Source: Bacillota bacterium | Lineage (GTDB): Bacteria; Bacillota_E; JAJZYS01; JAILZS01 | DNA: 6,042 nt | NCBI GenBank assembly: GCA_021817625.1 | Contig: JAKASY010000143.1 | Span: 1 to 6,042 of the forward strand | Direction: 5' to 3' | Part shown: positions 1 to 5,186 of the stretch, piece by piece | Layout: every line of letters starts with the position of its first letter | How positions within the stretch are numbered: position 1 is the stretch's first letter | The notes under the pieces: generated by a model | What the model was told of the DNA's origin: nothing | The model's database searches: none | Seen by the model: the letters and a program-made list of their open reading frames with translations, nothing else | Program-made: the position numbers and the translations under genes

Positions 1-819
1 CTGCAGCGCCTCGTCGAGGAGGATCCGAGCCTTCACGTGTACACCGACCGGGACACAGACGAGCTCATCCTCGAGGGCCTCGGGGAGACGCACCTCGACG
101 TGGCGATCGAGCGCCTCGCGCGCAAGTTCGGCGTCCACGCCACCCTGCGCCTGCCCCAGGTGCCCTACCGCGAGACGGTCCGCGCGCACGCGCGCGCCGA
201 GGGCAAGCACAAGAAGCAGTCCGGCGGCCACGGCCAGTACGGCCACGTGTTCCTCGAGATCGAGCCCCTGGCCGAGGGCGACTTCGAGTTCAAGGACAAG
301 ATCTTCGGCGGCGTCGTCCCCCAGCAGTACCGGCCGGCCGTCGAGAAGGGCGTGCGCGAGTCGATGACGCGCGGCGTGCTCGCCGGCTACCCGATGACGG
401 GCGTCAAGGTCACGCTCGTGGACGGCAGCTACCACTCGGTCGACTCGTCGGAGATGGCCTTCAAGATCGCCGCCGGCATGGCCTTCGAGAAGGGCTGCAA
501 GGAGAGCCGGCCCGCTCTCCTCGAGCCGGTCCTCGAGGTCGAGGTGGAGTGCCCGGAGGCCTACGCGGGCGCCGTCATGGAGGATCTCCAGAAGAAGCGG
601 GCGCGCATCCTGGGCCTGAACCCGGGCGACGGCCTGCAGCGCGTCAAGGCGCACGTGCCCCAGGGTGAGATGCTGCGCTACCCGTCTGAGCTGCGCGCCC
701 TGACCGGCGGCTGGGGGCGGTTCACGGCCCGCGCCGACCACTACGCGGAGGCGCCGGGCGCGGTGGCCGAGCGCATCGTCGCGGCCCGGCAGGCCGCCGC
801 GCACGCGGCCAGCCGCTAG
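1..819 (+). CDS. fusA: Elongation factor G, C-terminal part (5' end outside window)
   Basis: Ribosomal translocase; EF-G catalyses GTP-driven movement of tRNA and mRNA during elongation. The frame is open from base 1 with no start needed, giving 272 residues against about 690-700 for the family, so the GTPase domain and domain II lie outside. Visible in order: the end of domain III (ELILEGLGETHLDVAIERL, residues 21-39), domain IV (RETV at 57-60; SGGHGQYGH at 74-82; DGSYHSVDSSEMAFKIAAGMA region, 141-161) and domain V (EPVLEVEV at 175-182, then VPQGEMLRYPSELRALTGGWG at 219-239). The domain IV tip residues Gln79 and His145 are kept, so it should still translocate. GHGQ in place of GRGQ, preceded by KHKKQ, and GWG where canonical EF-G has GRG resemble the second EF-G paralogue (EF-G2) found in many bacteria; the missing GTPase domain prevents a firm choice. 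The internal GTG at 37 is not a real start. Ends at TAG 817-819. Confidence 0.95.
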   Translation: MQRLVEEDPSLHVYTDRDTDELILEGLGETHLDVAIERLARKFGVHATLRLPQVPYRETVRAHARAEGKHKKQSGGHGQYGHVFLEIEPLAEGDFEFKDKIFGGVVPQQYRPAVEKGVRESMTRGVLAGYPMTGVKVTLVDGSYHSVDSSEMAFKIAAGMAFEKGCKESRPALLEPVLEVEVECPEAYAGAVMEDLQKKRARILGLNPGDGLQRVKAHVPQGEMLRYPSELRALTGGWGRFTARADHYAEAPGAVAERIVAARQAAAHAASR

Positions 820-830
820 ACGGGCCGTCT
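818..830. repeat. 13-bp palindrome at the EF-G stop codon
   Basis: AGACGG-G-CCGTCT is a perfect inverted repeat that begins inside the EF-G stop codon. As RNA only a 4-5 bp stem could close, and there is no T tract after it, so it is a weak candidate for transcription termination. The remaining spacer up to 910 shows another small palindrome (TCGATCGA, 901-908) but no convincing -35/-10 pair, so I cannot say whether the aldo/keto reductase is read through from EF-G. Confidence 0.3.
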
Positions 831-910
831 CGGACGCTTGATGGGGGCCGCGCCGCATGTCGCGTGCAACGCCGCCCCCGACGGTGTCGTCAGCTTGGCC
901 TCGATCGATG

Positions 911-920
911 GGAGGGAAGG
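911..920 (+). promoter_or_regulatory. Ribosome binding site of the aldo/keto reductase
   Basis: GGAGGGAAGG lies 6 bases upstream of ATG 927 (11 bases measured from the GGAGG core). It decides the start: an in-frame GTG at 864 would add 21 residues that do not belong to the family fold, and the Shine-Dalgarno sequence would then lie inside the gene. Confidence 0.65.
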
Positions 921-926
921 CGCGAC

Positions 927-1868
927 ATGCAGCGGCGTGCGCTCGGCGCGACGGGCATGACCGTGAGCGCCATCGGCCTGGGGGCCTGGCAGCTCAGACG
1001 CTCCGAGGCCTGGCCGGAGGGGCCCGAGCCCGCCGAGGCGGAGCGCCTCGTGGCGGCCGCGCTGGACGCGGGCGTGAGCCTGTTCGACACGGCGCCCGGC
1101 TACGCCGGCGGGGAGAGCGAGCGCACGCTCGGCCGCGCCCTCGGCAGCGCCCACGGCGCCGCGGCGGTCGTGTGCACGAAGTTCGGCCACCGCCCCGACG
1201 GCACGACCGACTGGGACGTGCGCTCGCTTCCGGCCATGGTGGCCGAGAGCGCCCGCCGCCTCCGGCGCGAGCGCGTCGACGTCGTCCTCCTGCACAATCC
1301 GCCGCCGGACATCCTCGCGGGCCGCCAGGGCCACTACGAGGCGCTGGCCCGCATGCGCCAGACGGGTCTCGTGGGCGCGTACGGCGCCTCGGTCGACACG
1401 GCGGCGGAGGTGGACGCCGCGCTCGCCTCGATGGGCGCGCAGGTCCTGGAGGTACGCCTGTCGGCCCTCTACCAGGAGCCGTGGGAGGCGGTCGCGCGCG
1501 CCCACGAGCGCGGTGTCGGCGTGCTCGTCAAGGTGCCGCTCGAGTCGGGCTGGCTCGGCGGCCGCTACGGCCCCGACACCGTGTTCTCCGGGGTGCGCGC
1601 GCGCTGGTCGCGGGAGGACATACGCGAGCGCGCCGCCCTCGTGGCGGAGTTCGGCGCTCTACTACCCGCCGGCATGGCCACGGCGACGGGCGCGATCGCC
1701 TTCCTCCACAGCCATCCCGGCGTGTCGAGCGTGCTCGCGGGCATGCGCACCCCGGACCATCTGCGCGAGGCCACGCGCGCCGCGGACGAGCGCCTGCCCG
1801 ACGCGGTCGCCCGGGCGGTGCGCGCGTGGTACGGGCGGCGCCTCGGGCACAGGGCGCTCGCCTGGTAG
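927..1868 (+). CDS. Aldo/keto reductase
   Basis: Probable NAD(P)H-dependent cytosolic oxidoreductase of the aldo/keto reductase superfamily (TIM barrel, carbonyl to alcohol). The 313-residue length is normal. It starts MQRRALGATGMTVSAIGLGA, the usual beta-strand opening of the YhdN/Tas-like group. The catalytic tetrad is complete: Asp54 and Tyr59 in FDTAPGYAGGESE, Lys85 in VCTKFGH, and His123 in VDVVLLHNP. The C-terminal cofactor phosphate-binding segment is VSSVLAGMRTPDHLREA (267-283), typical of the family. ATG 927 is chosen because a good Shine-Dalgarno sequence precedes it and the family N-terminus begins there. It lies 107 bp after EF-G on the same strand and converges on the FAD oxidoreductase. 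Related enzymes include pyridoxal reductase, sugar and L-glyceraldehyde reductases; the substrate cannot be told from sequence. Codon use is strongly GC-biased, like the genes on either side. Confidence 0.93.
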   Translation: MQRRALGATGMTVSAIGLGAWQLRRSEAWPEGPEPAEAERLVAAALDAGVSLFDTAPGYAGGESERTLGRALGSAHGAAAVVCTKFGHRPDGTTDWDVRSLPAMVAESARRLRRERVDVVLLHNPPPDILAGRQGHYEALARMRQTGLVGAYGASVDTAAEVDAALASMGAQVLEVRLSALYQEPWEAVARAHERGVGVLVKVPLESGWLGGRYGPDTVFSGVRARWSREDIRERAALVAEFGALLPAGMATATGAIAFLHSHPGVSSVLAGMRTPDHLREATRAADERLPDAVARAVRAWYGRRLGHRALAW

Positions 1869-1887
1869 GGCCGGAGGGGCGCGGCGC

Positions 1888-3069
1888 TCAGCGCGATATC
1901 GTGGGCGCCGCAAGCTCGTAGTCGTGCTCGTCGCGCCAGAGCGCCCCCTCGGCCACGCGGGCGGGCCGAAACGGCGTGAGGTCGGCCGTGCGGCTCGCCC
2001 CCTCGGTGACGAGCTCGGCCAGGGAGCGGCCGATCGCCGGCGCCGTCTTGAAGGACGTGCCGCTGTCGCCGGCCACGCAGTAGAGCCCCTCGTAGCCCGG
2101 CAGGGCGCCGATGAGCGGGCGCGCGTCCGGGCTCATGGTGATCACGCCCGCCCAGCTGCCTCGCGTCGTGCTCTGGCGCATGCCGGGAAAGCGCTTGACC
2201 ATCTGGCGGTGGCAGAAGGCGATATACTCCGGGCCGACGCCCTCGGGCGCCGCGTCCGGGTCCACGTCGCGCTCGGTGCCGACCTCGGCGCCGACCAGCG
2301 TGCGCGTGCCGTCCGGGCGAAACCACGAGCTGTAGACGTGATCGATCACCGTCGTCGCGAGGGGCGGCTGGCCGTAAGCCGGGCGGAACAGGACGACGCG
2401 CGCGTGTACCGGCCGAAGGCCAAGGCGGATGCCGAGGGGCTCGAGCAGGCTGTCCGCCCAGGCGCCCGCGGCCACCACAACCACCGGCGCCGCGATCTCG
2501 CCGTGGCTCGTGGCCACGCCGCTCACGCGCCCAGCGTCGACGCGTACGGCTGTCCCCGTTGTCCCGAGCCGCAGCTCCACCCCCAGGCGCCTTGCGGCAT
2601 CGGCCAGCGCGTAGGCGGTGAGGTTCGGGTCGGCGTAGCCCGACGCCGGCTCGTAGGCGATGGCGTCGGTGTCGCCGCAATAGAGGCCCGGCGCGACCTC
2701 GCGCGCCTCCTCGGGCGAGACGAGCGACGTCTCCACCCCGACGCGCCGGTGCATCGCCACGTTCGCCTCGAGGTGGGCGCGCAGCCGACCGGGCACGAGG
2801 ACGACGAGGCCGACCGGCCGAAAGCCGCAGTCGCCGCCGATGACGTCCGCCCAGTGGGCGAACACCTTGAGGCTCTCGTGGGCGAGGCGCGTCTCCGGCT
2901 CGTTCGTGTAGTGGGTGCGCACGAGCGCGCCCGACTTGCCGGTGGCGCCGGCGGCCAGATGGCGCCTCTCGACTAGCACCACCCGCGACATGCCCATAAG
3001 GGCCAGGTGGTAGGCGACGCTCAGGCCGTTCACCCCGCCGCCGATGACCACCGCGTCCGCCCGCTCCAC
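1888..3069 (-). CDS. FAD-dependent oxidoreductase (sarcosine oxidase beta/DadA-like)
   Basis: A flavoprotein of the DAO family (Pfam DAO; SoxB/DadA/glycine oxidase relatives) that probably oxidises a secondary amine or amino acid to an imine. It has 393 residues, normal for a stand-alone member. The N-terminal Rossmann motif is VVIGGGVNGLSVAYHL (7-22), with the ribose-binding Glu at the end of strand 2 (VVLVERR, Glu34), then GATGKSGALVRTHY (41-54). SGYADPNLTAYALADAA (143-159) matches the central family block. The C-terminal FAD-closing block is GLYCVAGDSGTSFKTAPAIG (328-347). In ITMSPD (310-315) the residue aligning with the flavin-linking Cys of monomeric sarcosine oxidase appears to be Gly308, so FAD is probably non-covalent. 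No signal peptide is visible. Start is GTG (3069-3067) with GGAGG 7 bases upstream. It is divergent from the PLP enzyme. The substrate is unresolved: sarcosine, dimethylglycine, proline-like or D-amino acids are all possible. Confidence 0.9.
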   Translation of the reverse strand: MERADAVVIGGGVNGLSVAYHLALMGMSRVVLVERRHLAAGATGKSGALVRTHYTNEPETRLAHESLKVFAHWADVIGGDCGFRPVGLVVLVPGRLRAHLEANVAMHRRVGVETSLVSPEEAREVAPGLYCGDTDAIAYEPASGYADPNLTAYALADAARRLGVELRLGTTGTAVRVDAGRVSGVATSHGEIAAPVVVVAAGAWADSLLEPLGIRLGLRPVHARVVLFRPAYGQPPLATTVIDHVYSSWFRPDGTRTLVGAEVGTERDVDPDAAPEGVGPEYIAFCHRQMVKRFPGMRQSTTRGSWAGVITMSPDARPLIGALPGYEGLYCVAGDSGTSFKTAPAIGRSLAELVTEGASRTADLTPFRPARVAEGALWRDEHDYELAAPTISR

Positions 3070-3076
3070 CCGACCG

Positions 3077-3081
3077 CCTCC
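3077..3081 (-). promoter_or_regulatory. Ribosome binding site of the FAD oxidoreductase
   Basis: On the minus strand GGAGG sits 7 bases before the GTG start at 3069. This supports the start even though it is not ATG, and puts the glycine-rich FAD motif at residue 10, as usual for the family. Confidence 0.65.
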
Positions 3082-3153
3082 CCACCGCTCCGGGCTGCCC
3101 GTCTCCGGCCCGGGCCACCCCTTGGCGTTCGCTGCGCCCGGGCGGCGCGCCTG

Positions 3154-3190
3154 CCGCCCTCGGCGGCACGAGCCGCCGGCGGGAGGGCGG
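3154..3190. repeat. Bulged inverted repeat in the divergent promoter region
   Basis: The outer arms CCGCCCTC (3154-3161) and GAGGGCGG (3183-3190) are perfect reverse complements. Directly inside, GGCGGC (3162-3167) pairs with GCCGCC (3172-3177) around an ACGA loop, leaving a 5-base bulge (3178-3182) on one side. In total 14 base pairs can form. There is no T tract on either strand, so an intrinsic terminator is unlikely. An operator, a structured leader, or chance in GC-rich DNA are the alternatives. Confidence 0.5.
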
Positions 3191-3253
3191 GACCAGCACC
3201 CTGGCGAACCGCGTCTCGGCGGCGTCCGACATCGGCCGCCGAACCGGCGCCAC

Positions 3254-3260
3254 AGGTGGG
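3254..3260 (+). promoter_or_regulatory. Ribosome binding site of the PLP enzyme
   Basis: AGGTGGG ends 6 bases before GTG 3267. An ATG at 3300, 11 codons later and still upstream of the first conserved block, has no comparable Shine-Dalgarno sequence, so the GTG is preferred, though not proven. Confidence 0.5.
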
Positions 3261-3266
3261 AACCGC

Positions 3267-4469
3267 GTGCAGACTGGCTCGACCGCCGAGAGCGACGCCA
3301 TGGCCGCAGCCTGGCTGGCCCAGAGCCCGCTTCGCCCCGACATCGTCTTCCTCAACCCCGGCACGCTCGGCGGCACCCTGCGCGCCGCGTCGCGCCGGGC
3401 CGACTCCCTGCGCCGGCGCTGGCTGCGTGAGGGCGCGGGAGCCGCCCTCGACGTGGCCGGCGCCGACGGCTACCAGCGCATGCGGCGCGCCGCCGACCGG
3501 GCCCGGCGCCGCCTCGCCGCCTGGCTCGGCGTCGCGCCCGAGCGCGTCGCGCTCACCGGCAACGCCACGGACGGCCTGCACCAGGCCCTCCTGAGCGTCG
3601 ACTGGCGCCCCGGCGACCACGTGCTCGCCTCGGACGAGGAGCACGAGGCCCTGGACAACGCCCTCGTCCGCCTGGCCGAGGGAAGGGGCGTGATCGTCGA
3701 CCGTGTGCCCTTCCCCCACGCCGACGATGACCCGGCCATCGCCGCTGCCGTGGCCTCCCGCCTCACGCGCTGGACGCGCATGGTGGCGCTTTCCCACGTC
3801 AGCTGCCGCAGCGGCGTGACGCTGGACGTCGGCTCGCTCGCCGCCGCGGTATCGGGCAGCCAAGCGTGGCTCCTCGTGGACGGCGCGCACGCCGCCGGCA
3901 CGCGCCTGCCGGTCGTGCACGAGGGTGTGGACTTCTACGCCTTTCCCGGCCACAAGTGGCTGTTCGGGCCGGTGGGGACGGGAGCGCTCGTGGTGAGCCG
4001 CCGGGCGCTCGAAGGCACGGCGCCTGCGCTCATGGGCGCGCCGTCGCTCGACCGGCGGGGGCGCGAGCTCACCGGCCTCGAAGGCGCCTGGCGCTACGAG
4101 GCGGGCACCCGCGACTGGGCGGCGGTCGCCGGCCTGGAGGCGGCCGTGGCGTTCCGCCAGCGCTTTTCGGAGCAAGCCATCCTCGACCACTACCGCGGCC
4201 TGAGCGAGGCGTTCGTCGCGGCCCTGGGCGGACGCTGGCCGGTCACGGGGCGTGGGCCCGTGCTGTCGATCGCCATGCCCGAGGCGGAGGCCTGGGCCAT
4301 CGGCCGCGCCATGTGGCAGGGGCACCGCACGATCGTCAAGCCCAACCCGCTGGGCATCCGGGTCACGCTCGGTCCGTGGCTGACACGCGCCGACGCGCAC
4401 CTTGCCGGCGAAAGCCTGGCGAGCGCCACTTCGGGCATGGCTCTACACGGGGCCGGCGCCGGCCGGTAG
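3267..4469 (+). CDS. Class V aminotransferase-fold PLP enzyme (isopenicillin-N-epimerase-like)
   Basis: Pyridoxal-phosphate enzyme of the aminotransferase class V family, 400 residues, full length. It begins with the substrate-side segment FLNPGTLGG (28-36). Phosphate-binding TGNATDGLHQAL is at 97-108, the His of ALSHVSCRSG (His177) should stack on the PLP ring, and Asp205 in LLVDGAHAAG should pair with its ring nitrogen. The Schiff-base lysine is Lys230 in FPGHKWLFGPVGTGALVVS. RYEAGTRDWAAVAGLEAAV (276-294) closes the large domain, and IRVTLGPWLTRADAH (364-378) is the usual C-terminal block. It lacks the persulfide-carrying Cys loop of cysteine desulfurases, so a desulfurase is unlikely. Epimerase, lyase (EgtE- or kynureninase-like) and transaminase remain open. 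Start is GTG with AGGTGGG upstream. The neighbouring divergent amine-oxidising flavoprotein suggests amino-acid or amine metabolism. The last nine or so codons overlap, antisense, the end of an SDR relic, so the C-terminus may be a replacement tail. Confidence 0.9.
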   Translation: MQTGSTAESDAMAAAWLAQSPLRPDIVFLNPGTLGGTLRAASRRADSLRRRWLREGAGAALDVAGADGYQRMRRAADRARRRLAAWLGVAPERVALTGNATDGLHQALLSVDWRPGDHVLASDEEHEALDNALVRLAEGRGVIVDRVPFPHADDDPAIAAAVASRLTRWTRMVALSHVSCRSGVTLDVGSLAAAVSGSQAWLLVDGAHAAGTRLPVVHEGVDFYAFPGHKWLFGPVGTGALVVSRRALEGTAPALMGAPSLDRRGRELTGLEGAWRYEAGTRDWAAVAGLEAAVAFRQRFSEQAILDHYRGLSEAFVAALGGRWPVTGRGPVLSIAMPEAEAWAIGRAMWQGHRTIVKPNPLGIRVTLGPWLTRADAHLAGESLASATSGMALHGAGAGR

Positions 4470-4670
4470 GGCCGCGCCAGTGAAGGAGACCGCCTCGTCG
4501 CGGGCCAGGTAGCGGACTGCGCGCGTGACGTCCTCAGAGCACGCGATCCGGCCGAGCGGCGCATGCGTGACGTGCTCCTCGAACGCAGCGTGTGCTGTCA
4601 TGCGCCGTAACGCCGCCTGCCGCCCGAGCTCCCGCTCCTGCATGGAGATCGGGACATGGCCTGGGCATGT
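4443..4670 (-). pseudogene. C-terminal relic of a short-chain dehydrogenase/reductase
   Basis: On the minus strand the frame ending at TAG 4445-4443 reads, in order, CPGHVPISM (codons from 4667), QERELGRQAALRRMT, and APLGRIACSEDVTRAVRYLA then RDEAVSFTGAALPAGAG. These are the last three conserved blocks of classical SDR enzymes: the PG motif after the last core strand, the substrate-lid helix, and the PLGR...EDVA..V.FLAS....TG..L.VDGG tail. The spacing is also that of the family, closest to 3-hydroxyacyl/3-hydroxybutyrate dehydrogenase-like members. The final VDGG is eroded to AGAG. No Rossmann TGxxxGxG or catalytic YxxxK is readable upstream in any frame with confidence, so only about the last 75 of some 250 residues survive. 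A full-length SDR ending here would begin near 5190, immediately after the permease stop, so the gene probably once filled the gap. It overlaps the PLP gene 3' end by 27 bp. Confidence 0.72.
4451..4464. repeat. 14-bp perfect palindrome at the end of the PLP gene; 12-bp copy at 5103-5114
   Basis: GGCCGGCGCCGGCC is its own reverse complement and covers the last sense codons of the PLP enzyme and the end of the SDR relic. Twelve of its bases, CCGGCGCCGGCC, recur at 5103-5114, so the two copies bracket the decayed interval. In DNA this GC-rich, such a repeat may well be chance. Confidence 0.4.
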
Positions 4671-5186
4671 CCGCCGCGTCCGTTTCCACTGGTGGCGTCG
4701 CAGTGCCCCTGGCCCGCGCCGCCGCGCCCGCGGGGTGGAGGCGCCCACGTGTGCGTCGCGACGGACACACGCCACGGCGGCGAAGTGGCCGTCGGGCGGC
4801 CTAAAGCAGAGCGGCATGGGGCTGCGTCCTGGGCGCCGTTGGCCCTCCGTTTTCCCTGCCGGTGACGGGCGTCGTCATCCGACGGTGTTGCGGCAGCGCC
4901 ACCCCCCACCGCATCTCGCCTGCCCTGCTCCTCCGGACAGCCGTCGCCTACCAGGTCGAGGTCGCCCTATGGCAAGGTCTCTGGCAGTCGCCGGCCGACC
5001 ATGGGCAGAGAGCGACCTGTGCGCCACGATGATGATCCTCTTCGTGGTCGGCATCCTGCCGAGCTGGACGCTACTCGGCGTGTGAATGGGCGCGCGCTCG
5101 GTCCGGCGCCGGCCACGTAACTGGGCGCCAGCTTCCGCACCGCCGGAGTCCGCACGCCAAGCAGGGTCGCAAGCCAAGTGACCGGG
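4671..5186. other. Gene-poor decayed interval between SDR relic and permease
   Basis: No intact gene is supported in these 516 bp. Lines counted by hand here are near 67% GC, against 75-80% in the central genes. Reading frames are short or low-complexity. Fragments that look slightly protein-like: minus strand 4914-4801, a 37-codon ATG frame opening MRWGVALPQ, which resembles the start of luciferase-like monooxygenases but then loses similarity; minus strand near 5180-5100, reading VTWLATLLGVRTPAVRKLAP and then SYVAGAGPSARPFTRRVA, where the GAG stretch could be a worn SDR nucleotide-binding turn; plus strand 5029-5085, a hydrophobic tail MMILFVVGILPSWTLLGV. None is convincing alone. The interval is best read as debris of the SDR gene and possibly of other genes. 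No terminator for the permease is visible. Confidence 0.6.

Larger units (their letters stand above)
3070..3266. promoter_or_regulatory. Divergent intergenic region between FAD oxidoreductase and PLP enzyme
   Basis: These 197 bp separate two genes read in opposite directions, so promoters for both must lie here or inside the neighbours. No convincing sigma70-type -35/-10 pair is visible on either strand; the region is extremely GC-rich. It holds the two Shine-Dalgarno sequences at its ends and a bulged inverted repeat in the middle (3154-3190). No plausible small gene is seen: reading frames crossing it are the low-complexity, Arg/Pro/Ala-rich type expected from GC-rich noncoding DNA. Confidence 0.55.

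Noticed and set aside
864..926. GTG 864 as an earlier start for the aldo/keto reductase
   Set aside because: The extra 21 residues do not belong to the family N-terminus and the strong Shine-Dalgarno at 911-920 points to ATG 927.
1869..1887. Bidirectional terminator between the convergent aldo/keto reductase and flavoprotein genes
   Set aside because: Only 19 bp separate the stops, with no clear stem-loop and no T or A tract.
857..1921. 354-codon plus-strand frame overlapping the aldo/keto reductase
   Set aside because: Shadow frame, extremely rich in Arg, Gly and Pro, without motifs.
1513..2976. 487-codon open frame on the plus strand, antisense to the flavoprotein
   Set aside because: Composition is typical of an antisense shadow and no conserved motif is readable; the minus-strand flavoprotein here has full family motifs.
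1565..3376. 603-codon open frame on the minus strand spanning the flavoprotein, the divergent spacer and the end of the aldo/keto reductase
   Set aside because: It is a shadow of the true flavoprotein gene in another frame: Arg/Pro/Gly/Ala-rich low-complexity translation with no family motif. The long open length comes from the scarcity of stop codons in GC-rich DNA.
3030..4400. 456-codon open frame on the minus strand, antisense to the PLP enzyme
   Set aside because: The plus-strand PLP enzyme has every catalytic motif; this frame is Arg/Gly/Ala-rich with no recognisable domain.
3267..4469. Cysteine desulfurase (SufS/IscS) as identity of the PLP enzyme
   Set aside because: No catalytic cysteine loop in the C-terminal half; the only Cys seen, next to the stacking His (SHVSCRSG), is not at the desulfurase position.
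4525..5085. 186-codon plus-strand frame across the decayed interval
   Set aside because: Mostly low-complexity Arg/Pro/Ser text antisense to the SDR relic; only the last 18 residues are hydrophobic and this is too little to support a gene.
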